Assembly (NCBI GenBank): GCA_963716855.1
Contig: CAVQUV010000005.1
Location: 62,001 to 126,000 of the forward strand
Reading direction: 5' to 3'
Length of the DNA stretch: 64,000 nucleotides
Source: JAGVSZ01 sp963716855
GTDB taxonomy: Bacteria > Pseudomonadota > Gammaproteobacteria > Burkholderiales > SG8-39
The translations under genes were made by a program, and so were the position numbers. Below the pieces are notes generated by a model. It saw only the letters and a list, made by a program, of their open reading frames with translations. It was not told the DNA's origin and did no database searches. Positions 8,602-18,277 of the stretch are shown here, one piece after another. The stretch's first letter is position 1. Every line of letters begins with the position of its first letter.

Positions 8602-8626
8602 CCCCTCTCCCGCCGCGGAAGAGGGG
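8602..8626 (-). terminator. Intercistronic hairpin between tctC and tctB
   Basis: CCCCTCTCCC (8602-8611) pairs with GGAAGAGGGG (8617-8626) in the leftward transcript, 10 pairs including one G-U, followed by pyrimidine-rich sequence. Placed directly after the binding-protein gene, it could protect that mRNA segment or partly terminate, giving more TctC than TctB/TctA. Confidence 0.5.
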
Positions 8627-8633
8627 GAAAGTC

Positions 8634-9578
8634 TTAACGCTTGGACAGACCAAGGTCCTTGGCGAGGTTCTTATTCAGGTCGTCGTTCTTCTTCAGCCAG
8701 GTACCGTAGGTCGCACGGTCCATGTAGCGGACGTCGGTGCCCTGCTTTTTCATCGCCTCGGCGAACGCCGGCTCCTTCGCCGCGGCCGCGCACGCCGAGC
8801 CGAGCTTCGCGATCACGTCGGCCGGTGTGCCCTTTGGCACCATGAGGCCGCGGTTCACGTCGTACACGACGTTTACGCCGAGCTCCTTGAGCGTCGGAAT
8901 ATTCGGCAGCTCGGGGCTGCGCTTCTCGGTCGCGATCGCGAGAAACTTGAGCTCGCCCGCTTCGACCTTGCCCTTTTGAGTGAGATTCGCGTCGGTGAGG
9001 TCGACGTGCCCGCCGAGGATCGCGTTCATGCGCGGCGCGAGGCCCTCGTACGACACGTACTTGAACTTGACCCCGGCGGACTGCTCGATCAGCGCCGGGA
9101 AGAAGTGGCTGGTGGAGCCGAGGGTCGCACCGACGCTGATCTGGCCGGGCCGCTTCTTGGCGTCGGCGAGGAGATCCTGCCAGCTTTTCCATGGCGTCTT
9201 CGGGCTCGCCGTGAGCACCGATGCGGTCGAGCTGATCATGCAGATCGGCTCGAAGTCCGAGTACTGCACGTCCGAGACGCCGGTGTAGTAGGTCGAGTGG
9301 ATGTAATCGTGGACGGCATATAGCGTGTAGCCATCGGCGGGCGAATCCTTCACCTCCTTCGCGCCCTTGGTGCCCGAGGCGCCGCCGACGTTCGCGATCA
9401 CGACCGTCTGTCCGAGCTGCTTCTGGAGCAGCGGCGCGAACGGCCGGAAGATGTTGTCGGTGTCGCCGCCGGCGGCCCACGGCACGACGAGCTTGACGGG
9501 ACGGTCGGGGTAGGCGGCGAGCGCCGACGTTGCGACGAGCGACACGACGACGCCTACGGTGCAGATCAGCTTGTTCAT
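8634..9578 (-). CDS. tctC: TctC/Bug family solute-binding protein
   Basis: This 314-residue protein begins with a Sec signal (MNKLICTVGVVVSLVATSALA, cleavage after ALA) and continues YPDRPVKLVVPWAAGGDTDN, the Bug-family ligand-binding loop. Further Bug marks are VVIANVGGASGTKG and the ELPNIPTLKELGV stretch. It is the periplasmic receptor delivering an organic acid to TctA/TctB, encoded first in the operon as is common. The ATG at 9578 has an AGGAGAGAG-type ribosome site just upstream. Of the three Bug proteins in this window it is the only one with its own permease. Confidence 0.95.
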   Translation of the reverse strand: MNKLICTVGVVVSLVATSALAAYPDRPVKLVVPWAAGGDTDNIFRPFAPLLQKQLGQTVVIANVGGASGTKGAKEVKDSPADGYTLYAVHDYIHSTYYTGVSDVQYSDFEPICMISSTASVLTASPKTPWKSWQDLLADAKKRPGQISVGATLGSTSHFFPALIEQSAGVKFKYVSYEGLAPRMNAILGGHVDLTDANLTQKGKVEAGELKFLAIATEKRSPELPNIPTLKELGVNVVYDVNRGLMVPKGTPADVIAKLGSACAAAAKEPAFAEAMKKQGTDVRYMDRATYGTWLKKNDDLNKNLAKDLGLSKR

Positions 9579-9723
9579 TGACTCTCTCCTCTCTCTGTCG
9601 GTCCTGTAGCGGAGTCTTGCGCCCCGGTGCGCGGCATCTTACGCCGCTGCCGCGCCCGCGCGCAATTCGGCGCTGCGACGCGACCCGCATGGCACAATCC
9701 GACGTCGAAGGAGGACGCGAGTC

Positions 9724-10552
9724 GTGCGCATCGGCATCATCGGCGGCGGGGTGATCGCCCGCCTGATCCTGGAGCATCTCGCCCGCGGCGAGCTCGGCGA
9801 TTTCGAGGTGTGCGCGATCCTCGGCCGCAGCGCCGCATCGCGCGGCAAGCCGCTCGCCGAAGCCTACGGCGTGCCGTTCGTCACCGGCTTGCGCGAGCTG
9901 CTCGATCAGCGGCCCGACGCCGTCGTGGAAGCGGCGTCGCACGACGCGGTGCGGGAATTCGCCGCGCCGCTGCTCGAGCGCGGTATCGCCGTGATCGTGC
10001 TGTCGGGCGGCGCGCTCTGCGACGACGCGCTGCGGTCGAAGCTCGAGCAATTGGCGGAAGAAAGCGGCGGCGCAGAAGCGCGCGCTGCTCTACGTGCCGT
10101 CCGGCGGGATCGGCGGGCTCGATGCGCTAAAGGCGGTCTGCGTCGCCGGCGCCGACGCGGTCGAGATCGCCGTCACCAAGCCGCCCGCCGCGTGGAAGGG
10201 GATTCCGTACGTCGCACGCCTCGGCATCGACCTCGACCGGCTCGCTGCGGCGACGACCCTCTTCGACGGCACTGCCCGCGAGGGCGTGCCGCACTTCCCG
10301 GCGAACGTGAACATCGCCGCGGTGCTGGCGATGGCAGGGATCGGGTTCGATCGGACACGGCTGAAGGTCGTCGCCGATCCTGCGCTGAAGTACAACACGC
10401 ACTACATCAACATTCGCGGCAGGACGGGAACGATCGCGATCAAGCTCGAATCGGTGCCGTCGCCCGACAACCCTAAGACGGCGATGCTCGCGTGCTACAG
10501 CGCGCTCGCGGCGTTGAAGGCGTTCGGAGCGCCGGTCCGGTACGGAACCTGA
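9724..10552 (+). pseudogene. L-aspartate dehydrogenase-like gene with a frameshift
   Basis: The first part (from GTG 9724, GGAGG 12 bases upstream) encodes MRIGIIGGGVIARLILEHL, an NAD-binding Rossmann start typical of aspartate dehydrogenase (NadX-like; L-aspartate plus NAD(P)+ to oxaloacetate/iminoaspartate). Between about 10055 and 10085 the homologous reading moves to the +1-shifted frame, where YVPSGGIGGLDALKA, FPANVNIAAVLAMAGIG and NTHYINIRG complete the family's C-terminal domain and stop at 10552. Joined, the product would be about 275 residues, the normal length. Nothing else is damaged, so a one-base sequencing insertion is as likely as a true mutation. It lies 12 bases upstream of a Bug-protein gene, the order often found for organic-acid utilisation. 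Confidence 0.8.
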
Positions 10553-10564
10553 GAGGAGCAGACC

Positions 10565-11548
10565 ATGAACAGGACGACTGGCGGGACGTTGATCAAGGCG
10601 ATGATATTGGCGCTCGGCACGCTGGCGTCGCATCCGACCTTCGCGCAGGCGTACCCGGCGAAGCCCATCCGGCTCGTCGTGCCGTTCCCGCCGGGCGGAT
10701 CGACCGACATCATCGCGCGCATCGTCGCCCAGAAGCTGTCCGAACGGCTGGGCCAGCAGGTCGTCGTCGAGAACCGCGGCGGCGCGGGCGGCACGATCGG
10801 TGCCGAGGCCGTCGCGAAAGCGCCGCCGGACGGCTACACGCTCGTGGTCGGGACGACGAGCACGCACGCGGTCGCGCCGAGCGTGTACGGCAAGATCGGC
10901 TACGACCCGGTGAAGGACTTCGCGCCGATCTCGCTGATCGCGGTCACGCCTTATCTGCTGGTGGTGAATCCGAGCGTGGACGTGAAATCGCTGCAGGATT
11001 TCGTCGGCTACGTAAGAGCGCGGCCGGGCAAGCTGAACTACGCCTCGGCGGGCACCGGGTCGACCACGCACCTGGCGATGGAAATGCTGAAGAGCGCGGC
11101 GGAGCTGTACATCGTCCACATCCCGTACAACGGGAACGGCCCGGCGGGCACCGCGGTGATCGGCGGGCAGGTCGAGATCCTGTTTGGCAGCCTGCCGGCG
11201 GTGCTGCCGCATGCCAAGTCGGGCCGAGTGCGGCCCCTTGCGGTCGGTACGCCCAAGCGTTCACCGTCGCTCCCCGACGTGCCCACCGTCGCGGAGTCGG
11301 GCTACCCGGGCTTCGACGCGTCGCTCTGGCTTGCGATCATGGCGCCCGCCGGAACGCCCGCGCCCATCGTGGATCGCCTGCAGAAGGAGATCCACGCGGT
11401 GATCGCGTCGCCCGACACCGCCGATGCCCTCAACAAGGCCGGCGCGGAGCCGATCACCAGCACGCCGGCCGAGCTTGCCGCATTGGTGAAGAATGGCGTG
11501 GAGAAGTACGGCAAGGTCGTGAAGCAGGCGGGCGTCAAGCCCGAGTGA
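10565..11548 (+). CDS. Bug family tripartite tricarboxylate transporter substrate-binding protein
   Basis: This is a 327-residue periplasmic binding protein. The N-terminus has a positively charged start, a hydrophobic core and an AQA signal-peptidase site near residue 27. The mature part carries the full Bug pattern: YPAKPIRLVVPFPPGGSTD, VVVENRGGAGGTIGAE, KAPPDGYTL, LNYASAGTGSTTHLAMEM, VHIPYNGNGPA and SLPDVPTVAESGYPGF. It follows the aspartate dehydrogenase gene closely (AGAGGAG before the ATG) and has no permease gene beside it, so it probably serves a TTT membrane pair elsewhere. Substrate unknown; aspartate or a related acid is a guess from context. Confidence 0.93.
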   Translation: MNRTTGGTLIKAMILALGTLASHPTFAQAYPAKPIRLVVPFPPGGSTDIIARIVAQKLSERLGQQVVVENRGGAGGTIGAEAVAKAPPDGYTLVVGTTSTHAVAPSVYGKIGYDPVKDFAPISLIAVTPYLLVVNPSVDVKSLQDFVGYVRARPGKLNYASAGTGSTTHLAMEMLKSAAELYIVHIPYNGNGPAGTAVIGGQVEILFGSLPAVLPHAKSGRVRPLAVGTPKRSPSLPDVPTVAESGYPGFDASLWLAIMAPAGTPAPIVDRLQKEIHAVIASPDTADALNKAGAEPITSTPAELAALVKNGVEKYGKVVKQAGVKPE

Positions 11549-11644
11549 GCGGGCGCAGCAACCGCGGCGGCATCGTGGTGCGCGGCACCACGCTCAAAGT
11601 GCCGCTCGAGGCGGAGTAGCGGCACCCTCGCGCCGAACCGCGCC

Positions 11645-13271
11645 GTGTCCCGCACGCTCGGAATTTTCGACTACGTCATCGCCGGCGCGGGCACCGCGGG
11701 CTGCGTGCTCGCCAACCGGCTCTCCGCGGACCCCGACGTCACGGTCCTGCTCCTCGAGGCGGGCGGCAAGGACGACTGGATCTGGATCCACATCCCGGTC
11801 GGCTACCTGTACTGCATCGGCAATCCGCGCACCGACTGGTGCTATCGCACCGAGCCGGACCCGGGGCTCAACGGCCGGTCCATCCTCTACGCGCGCGGCA
11901 AGGTCCTGGGCGGCTGCTCGTCGATCAACGCGATGCTGTATCTGCGCGGACAGCAGCGCGACTATGACGAGTGGGCGCGGCTCGCGCACGACCCGGCGTG
12001 GTCGTGGGAGCACGTGCTGCCGGTCTTCAAGCGTTCGGAGGACTCCCATCGCGGCGCCGACGCTTCGCACGGCGCCGGCGGCGAGTGGCGGGTCGAGCGG
12101 CAACGGCTATCGTGGGAGATCCTGGACGCGTTCGGGGAAGCGATGGCGCAGGCCGGCATCCCCAGGACCGACGACTTCAATCGCGGCGACAACGAGGGCT
12201 GCGGCCTGTTCGAGGTCAACCAGAAGCGCGGCGTGCGCTGGAGCGCGACCAAGGGGTTTCTGCGCCCCGTGCTGCACCGTCCGAATCTCACCGTCGTGAC
12301 CGACGCGCTCGTGCAGCGCGTGCGGCTCGACGGCAAGCGTGCGACCGGGATCGAGTTCATCCGCGACGGCGAGGAGGTATTCGCCGAAGCGCGCATCGAG
12401 ACGATCCTGGCGCTGGGCAGCATCGGCTCGCCGCAGGTTCTCCAGCTCTCCGGCGTCGGGGCGGGTGCGCTCCTGCAGAGCCGCGGTCTTCCGGTGACGC
12501 ACGACCTCGCCGGCGTCGGCGAGAACCTGCAGGACCATCTCCAGCTCCGGACGGCGTTCAAGGTGCAGAACGTCGTGACGCTTAACCAGCGCGCGAACAG
12601 CCTGTGGGGCAAGGCGATGATGGGCCTCGAGTACGCGCTCTTCCGCACCGGGCCGCTGACGATGGCCCCGAGCCAGCTGGGCGGATTCGCGCGCTCGAGC
12701 CCCGCGCACCCGACCCCGAACGTCGAGTTCCACGTGCAGCCGCTGTCGCTCGACAAATTCGGCGATCCGCTGCACCCGTTCCCGGCGTTCACCGCGTCGG
12801 TGTGCAACCTGCGGCCGACGAGCCGCGGTCACGTGCGCATCAAGAGCGCCGATCCGCGGGCGCACCCGGCGATCATGCTGAACTATCTCTCGACGCCGGA
12901 GGATCGCAAGGTGGCGGCCGACGCGTTGCGGCTCGCGCGCAAGAGTCGCGGCACAGCCCGCGCTCGCGAAGTATCGGCCGAGCGAGTTCAAGCCCGGCGT
13001 CGAGTTCCAGTCCGACGACGAGCTGGCGAAAGCCGCCGGCGACGTCGGCACGACGATCTTCCACCCGGTCGGCACCTGCAAGATGGGCGTGGCATCCGAT
13101 CCGACCGCGGTGGTCGACTCGCGTCTGAGCGTGATCGGGTTGGAGCGCCTGCGCGTGGTCGACGCCTCGATCATGCCGACCATTACGTCGGGTAACACCA
13201 ACTCGCCGACCGTGATGATTGCGGAGCGCGGTGCTGAAATGATCCGAAGCGACCGGCTGTCGCGGCGGTAG
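11645..13271 (+). pseudogene. GMC family oxidoreductase (choline dehydrogenase-like) with a frameshift
   Basis: From GTG 11645 the protein shows the GMC FAD site (YVIAGAGTAGCVLANRLS, then LLLEAGG), GGCSSINAMLYLRG, and TILALGSIGSPQVLQLSGVG. At about 12940-12955 the homology moves to the next frame, where AQPALAKYRPSEFKPG, FHPVGTCKMG and the last signature DASIMPTITSGNTNSPTVMI follow to the stop at 13271. The catalytic His of FHPVGTCKMG lies after the break, so the gene as written encodes no active enzyme. Repaired length would be about 541 residues, normal for the family, which oxidises alcohols using FAD. A single extra base would explain it; sequencing error and true mutation cannot be separated here. 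Confidence 0.85.
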
Positions 13272-13335
13272 CTCCGGGCAGATAATGCGGCGCCCGGTGG
13301 TATACCTTCCCCGGGAAAGAAGAAGGGGGTCGATC

Positions 13336-14400
13336 ATGCAGCGACTGCTTTCCATCGCAGTGCTCGTCGCGCTTGCGGCCACTGCAGGCTGCGCACACCG
13401 GGAAGGCACCGGAGCGGACCCGATCGTCATGTCGGAGGCGATGGTGTCGTCCGACCCGGGCGTCTCGGTGTACGTACGCAACAAACGCCCTGGTTCGATG
13501 ACCCGGTTCACCGCTGAGCGCACGGTGCTGTTCGTGCACGGCGCCACCTACCCCTCCGAGACCGCGTTCGACCTCCCGCTCGACGGCATGTCCTGGATGG
13601 ACTACATCGCCAGGGCCGGTTACGACGTCTGGCTGGTCGACGTGCGGGGCTACGGCCGCTCAACCCGGCCGGCGGCGATGGATCAGCCGCCGGAGGCGAA
13701 CCCGCCGTTCGCAACGACCGAGGCGGCCGTGCGCGACGTCGGGGCGGCGGTCGAGCACATCCTGCGGACCCGCGGCATTCCGCGGCTGAACCTCGTCGGG
13801 TGGTCGTGGGGCACGGTGACGATGGCCTGGTACGCCTCGAGCAACAACGCCAAGGTCGAGAAACTCGTGCTCTACGCGCCGGTCTGGATCCGCCAGACGC
13901 CGTCGCTGGTGCAGGCGGGGCCCGGACCGGTGCCCGCGTACCGCACGGTGCAGATGAGCGCGGCCCGCGGGCGGTGGTTGACCGGCGTCGCACCGGAGAA
14001 GCAAAAGGACCTGATCCCGTCCGGCTGGTTCGAAGCGTGGGCCGACGCCACGCTGAAGAGCGATCCGGTCGGCATGGCGCGGAACCCGCCCGTGGTGCGC
14101 GCACCGAATGGCGTCGTCCTCGACGGCCAGCGCTACTGGGGTGCTCCGGGAGGCAAAGCGACGATGCCGTACAACGCGGCCGACATCCGCGTCCCGACCC
14201 TGCTGATCAAGGCGGAGTGGGACGCAGACACGCCGGCTTACATGGCCCAGGCGCTCTTCCCCCTCCTAACGAACGCCCCCTACAAGCGGTACGTCGAGAT
14301 CGGCGAGGGAACGCATACCGTCGTCATGGAGCGCAACCGCTTGAGCCTGTTCCGCGAGGTCCAGCTCTTCCTCGACGAGCGGTATGCGACCGCGAAGTAG
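13336..14400 (+). CDS. Alpha/beta hydrolase, predicted lipoprotein
   Basis: This is a 354-residue hydrolase. The start at 13336 (AAGGGGG nine bases upstream) gives a lipoprotein signal with lipobox ending ATAGC, so it should be anchored in the envelope. A catalytic triad is visible: serine in NLVGWSWGTV, aspartate in IKAEWDADTP and histidine in IGEGTHTVVM. The oxyanion region is FVHGATYPS. Substrate is unknown; this group includes esterases and lipases. It follows the GMC oxidoreductase in the same direction and may belong to the same catabolic cluster. Confidence 0.82.
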   Translation: MQRLLSIAVLVALAATAGCAHREGTGADPIVMSEAMVSSDPGVSVYVRNKRPGSMTRFTAERTVLFVHGATYPSETAFDLPLDGMSWMDYIARAGYDVWLVDVRGYGRSTRPAAMDQPPEANPPFATTEAAVRDVGAAVEHILRTRGIPRLNLVGWSWGTVTMAWYASSNNAKVEKLVLYAPVWIRQTPSLVQAGPGPVPAYRTVQMSAARGRWLTGVAPEKQKDLIPSGWFEAWADATLKSDPVGMARNPPVVRAPNGVVLDGQRYWGAPGGKATMPYNAADIRVPTLLIKAEWDADTPAYMAQALFPLLTNAPYKRYVEIGEGTHTVVMERNRLSLFREVQLFLDERYATAK

Positions 14401-14529
14401 CCGGACGCCCGCGCTCTGCGGCCGGATCGGCAACGCCAATACGACCGGGCAGGTGGACGCCCGACTCGTCACCTTCGACGTCCTGTACAAGCACTGACGG
14501 CGCTGCGCGCCCCGTGCGTGCGTCGCCCG

Positions 14530-15522
14530 TCAGCCGGGCGCGCGCACGACGATTTTCCCGAGGTGCGCGCCCGACTCCATGAAGGCCACCGCCGCCGGCA
14601 ACTCGGCGAAGGGAAACACCCGGTCGATGACCGGCCGGATCCGGCCGTCTGCGATCGCCGGCAGCACGTCGGCCACGAACCCGCGCACCGTCCCGGCGCG
14701 CTGGGCCGCGTCGCGCAGCTTGTTGCTCACGCCGAAGAGATGCAGGCGCTTCGTGTGCAGCGCCTCGATGTCGATCTCGCTTCGCATCACGCCGTCGACG
14801 TAGCCCACCGTCGCGAAGCGCCCCTGGAACGCGGCCGCGCGCATGCAGGCGTCGAACACCGTGCCGCCGACGTTGTTGACGATCAGGTCGGCGCCCGCGC
14901 CGCCGGTCGCCTCGAGCACCGCGTCCACGAAGTCGGCGCCGCGCGTGCGGACGCCGACGTCGAGGCCGAGCGCCTTGAGCCGCTCGAGCTTCTCCGCGGA
15001 GCCGGACGTGCCGATCACCCGCGCGCCGAGCATCTTTGCGACCTGCACCGCCGCCACGCCCACGCCCGACGAGACCCCGGTCACGAGCAGCCACTCGCCG
15101 GCGCGCAGGCGGCCCTGCGCGATCAGCATGTCGTGGACGACCATGAACACAAGGGGGATCGCCGCGGCCTCCTCCCACGAAAGACGGGCGGGAACCGGCA
15201 CCGCTTCGCGCGCATCCATCAGCGCATACTCGGAAAAGCCGCCGGAGCAGCGGCCCATCACGCGGTCGCCGGGCTTTGCGGTCGTGACCCCCGCACCGAC
15301 GCGCTCGACTTCTCCGGCGCACTCGGCGCCCCCGGGCTTCGCTTCCGCGGCGGGCTTGCCCGGGGTCGCGTGGATGCCGTGCCGCACGAGGAGCTCGCCA
15401 CGGTTCAACGAGGCGGCGTGAACGCGGACCAGCACCTGGCCGGCTTTCGGTTCGGGCGACGGCGTCTCGCGCAATTCCACGACGGGGCGGTCGCCCTGGG
15501 GACGGATCCAGTAGGCTTTCAT
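14530..15522 (-). CDS. Zinc-independent MDR oxidoreductase (NADPH:quinone reductase-like)
   Basis: This is a 330-residue medium-chain dehydrogenase/reductase. The N-terminal GroES-like half has VLVRVHAASLNRGELLVRHG and VERVGAGVTTAKPGDRV; the cofactor half has LLVTGVSSGVGVAAVQVAK, the NAD(P)-binding glycine motif. The cysteines and histidines that bind catalytic zinc in alcohol dehydrogenases are absent, as in quinone reductases. The ATG at 15522 gives the standard N-terminus MKAYWIRPQG; the open frame that continues into pepN on this strand is not coding. It is divergent from pepN with about 100 bases between starts. Confidence 0.85.
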   Translation of the reverse strand: MKAYWIRPQGDRPVVELRETPSPEPKAGQVLVRVHAASLNRGELLVRHGIHATPGKPAAEAKPGGAECAGEVERVGAGVTTAKPGDRVMGRCSGGFSEYALMDAREAVPVPARLSWEEAAAIPLVFMVVHDMLIAQGRLRAGEWLLVTGVSSGVGVAAVQVAKMLGARVIGTSGSAEKLERLKALGLDVGVRTRGADFVDAVLEATGGAGADLIVNNVGGTVFDACMRAAAFQGRFATVGYVDGVMRSEIDIEALHTKRLHLFGVSNKLRDAAQRAGTVRGFVADVLPAIADGRIRPVIDRVFPFAELPAAVAFMESGAHLGKIVVRAPG

Positions 15523-15621
15523 CGCAGGTCCCTGATGTTCGAAGGCGGGCGAAGCGTAGCGGAAACGGGCGCGCCGGTCTTGTAGACTCGCGCTGTCCGT
15601 CACTTGCCCGCCGTGCGCCCC

Positions 15622-18267
15622 ATGATACGAGACCCGGTTCCGACGACGATCCACCTCAAGGACTACACGCCGCCCGCGTTCCTGATCCGGACGGTCGATC
15701 TCGAGCTCGCGCTGCACGAGGAGCACGCCGAGGTTCGCGCACGGCTCACGCTGCAACGGAACGCTGCGGCGGTCGACCGGAACGCGCCGCTCGCGCTGGA
15801 CGGCGACGAGCTCGAGCTCGTCTCGGTCTCGATCGACGGGCGCGCGGTCGCCGCGAAGGCGTACACGCTCGATGCCGGGCACCTGACGATTCCCGCCGTG
15901 CCGGATGCGTTCACGCTCGAGACGGTCGTGCGCATCGCGCCGCGCAAGAACACCAAGCTGATGGGCCTCTACGCGTCGAAGGACGGCTTCTTCACGCAAT
16001 GCGAGGCGGAGGGCTTCCGGCGCATCACCTTCTTCCTCGACCGCCCGGACGTGATGGCGCGCTACACCACGACCATTCGCGCGGACCGGGCCCGGTACCC
16101 GGTGCTGCTGTCGAACGGCAACCTCGTCGCCACCGGCGACGACGGTGCCGGCCGGCACTGGGCGAAGTGGGAGGACCCGTTTCCGAAGCCGTCGTACCTG
16201 TTCGCGCTCGTCGCCGCGAAGCTCGACGTGCTCGAGGATGCTTTCGTCACGCGCTCGGGCAAGCGCGCGCGGCTCGCGATCTACGTCGAGCCGGGCAAGC
16301 TCGACCAGTGCGCCTTTGCGATGCAGGCCCTCAAGAAGTCGATGAAGTGGGACGAGGACGTGTTCGGCCTGGAGCTCGACCTCGACCGCTACATGATCGT
16401 CGCCGTCGGCGACTTCAACATGGGCGCAATGGAGAACAAGGGCCTGAACATCTTCAACACCAAGTACGTGCTGGCGCGGCCGGACATCGCGACCGACACC
16501 GATTTCCTCAACATCGACCGCGTCGTCGCGCACGAGTACTTCCACAACTGGACCGGCAATCGCGTCACCTGCCGCGACTGGTTCCAGCTCTCCCTCAAGG
16601 AGGGGCTCACCGTCTTCCGCGACCAGGAGTTCGGCGCCGACACGTACTCGCGCGCCGTGACGCGCATCCAGGAGGTGAGGGGCCTGCGTGCCGCCCAGTT
16701 CCCGGAGGACGCCGGGCCGATGGCGCATCCGGTGCGGCCCCAGTCGTACATGGAGATCTCGAACTTCTACACCGCGACGGTGTACGAGAAGGGCGCCGAG
16801 GTCGTGCGGATGATCCACACGCTCCTCGGTGCGGCGGGCTTCCGGCGCGGGATGGATCTCTACTTCCGGCGCCACGACGGCCAGGCCGTCACCACCGACG
16901 ATTTCGTCGCGGCGATGGCGGACGCGAACGGCGCCGACCTCGCGCAGTTCAAGCGCTGGTACGACCAGGCCGGGACGCCGACACTCGCCGCGCGCGGCGA
17001 GTACGACGCGGCGGCAAAGCGCTACACGCTCACGGTCGAGCAATCGGTACCGCCGACGCCGGGACAGCCCCACAAGCTGCCGATGCACGTCCCGCTCGCG
17101 CTCGGGCTCGTGGGCCCGGACGGCCGCGAGATCCCGCTCCGGCTCGACGGCGAGACGCAGCCTGCCGGCACCGATCGCGTGCTATCGGTGCGCGCGCCAC
17201 AGGAGCGGTTCGTCTTCGTCGACGTGCCGCAGCGGCCGGTCCCTTCCCTGCTGCGACGCTTCTCGGCCCCCGTCAACCTGAAGTTCGAGTACACCGAGGC
17301 GGAGCTGGTGCACCTCATGGCGCACGACTCCGACCCGCTCAACCGCTGGGAGGCCGGTCAGCGTCTCGCGCTCGCGATCATTCTGCGCGGCGTCGAGGCG
17401 GTTCGCGCCGGGCGGGCGGTGGAGGTGCCGCAGTCGTTCAGCGACGCGGTCGGGCGGGTCCTCGGCGCGGGCGGACTCGATCCGGCGTTCGCCGCCGAGG
17501 CGCTCGTGCTGCCGTCCGAAGCCTACGTTGCGGAGCAGATGGACGTCGTCGATCCCGACGCCATTCACGCCGCGCGGAACGCGTTACGCCGCGCGATCGC
17601 GCATGCGCTGCGGGCGGAGCTCCTCGCGGCGTACCGCTCGCTCGAGGTGCGGGGTCCCTACAGCCCGGACGCGCAGTCCGCGGGCCGCCGCGCGCTGCGC
17701 AACATGGCGCTCGGGCTTCTCATGGAGCTCGGTGCGCCGGACATCGAGGCTCTGACGCTCGCGCAGTTCGACCGCGCCGACAACATGACCGACCGGATGG
17801 CGGCGCTGAGCGCGCTCGCGAACTCCGACGCCGCCGCGCGCGCGGGGGCGCTCGAGCGGTTCTACGCCGAGTGGAAGCGCGAGCCGCTCGTGGTCGACAA
17901 GTGGCTGGCGGTGCAGGCGACTTCGCGCCGCGCCGATACGCTGGGACAAGTTAAGGCGCTCCTAGCGCACGAGGCGTTCGATCTCCGCAACCCGAACAAG
18001 GTGTACGCGCTCATCCGCAGCTTCTGCGCGAACCACGTGCGGTTCCACGCCGCGGACGGCGCCGGCTACGCGTTCGCCGCCGATCGGGTGCTGGAGCTCG
18101 ACCCGCTCAACCCGCAGATCGCCGCGCGGCTCGCGCGCGCCTTCGACCGCTGGAGGAAATTCGACGCCGGGCGCCAGGCGCACGCCCGGGCCGCGCTCGA
18201 GCGCATCCGGGCGACCGCCACCCTCTCGAAGGACGTCGCCGAGGTGGTGACGAAAGCGCTCGCGTGA
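15622..18267 (+). CDS. pepN: Aminopeptidase N
   Basis: This 881-residue protein is the M1-family zinc metallopeptidase PepN, which removes N-terminal residues from peptides in the cytosol. The exopeptidase motif GAMEN is at 268-272, the zinc site HEYFHNW at 304-310 with the third ligand E327 in SLKEGLTVFRDQEF. Length and domain order match the E. coli enzyme, including the C-terminal helical domain ending in ARAFDRWRKFD. The ATG at 15622 is preferred over a TTG six codons earlier. Its stop is 10 bases from that of the convergent NHL-repeat gene, leaving no room for a separate terminator. Confidence 0.96.
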   Translation: MIRDPVPTTIHLKDYTPPAFLIRTVDLELALHEEHAEVRARLTLQRNAAAVDRNAPLALDGDELELVSVSIDGRAVAAKAYTLDAGHLTIPAVPDAFTLETVVRIAPRKNTKLMGLYASKDGFFTQCEAEGFRRITFFLDRPDVMARYTTTIRADRARYPVLLSNGNLVATGDDGAGRHWAKWEDPFPKPSYLFALVAAKLDVLEDAFVTRSGKRARLAIYVEPGKLDQCAFAMQALKKSMKWDEDVFGLELDLDRYMIVAVGDFNMGAMENKGLNIFNTKYVLARPDIATDTDFLNIDRVVAHEYFHNWTGNRVTCRDWFQLSLKEGLTVFRDQEFGADTYSRAVTRIQEVRGLRAAQFPEDAGPMAHPVRPQSYMEISNFYTATVYEKGAEVVRMIHTLLGAAGFRRGMDLYFRRHDGQAVTTDDFVAAMADANGADLAQFKRWYDQAGTPTLAARGEYDAAAKRYTLTVEQSVPPTPGQPHKLPMHVPLALGLVGPDGREIPLRLDGETQPAGTDRVLSVRAPQERFVFVDVPQRPVPSLLRRFSAPVNLKFEYTEAELVHLMAHDSDPLNRWEAGQRLALAIILRGVEAVRAGRAVEVPQSFSDAVGRVLGAGGLDPAFAAEALVLPSEAYVAEQMDVVDPDAIHAARNALRRAIAHALRAELLAAYRSLEVRGPYSPDAQSAGRRALRNMALGLLMELGAPDIEALTLAQFDRADNMTDRMAALSALANSDAAARAGALERFYAEWKREPLVVDKWLAVQATSRRADTLGQVKALLAHEAFDLRNPNKVYALIRSFCANHVRFHAADGAGYAFAADRVLELDPLNPQIAARLARAFDRWRKFDAGRQAHARAALERIRATATLSKDVAEVVTKALA

Positions 18268-18277
18268 CGCCAGCCGT

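Noticed and set aside
14401..14529. Possible short gene between the lipoprotein hydrolase and the reductase
   Set aside because: The 129-base gap has no start with a ribosome site and no motif; it looks like plain convergent spacer.
15523..17088. Long minus-strand open frame extending the quinone-reductase gene across pepN
   Set aside because: It is antisense to the strongly conserved pepN catalytic region; high GC keeps the opposite frame open. The product there has no recognisable motif.
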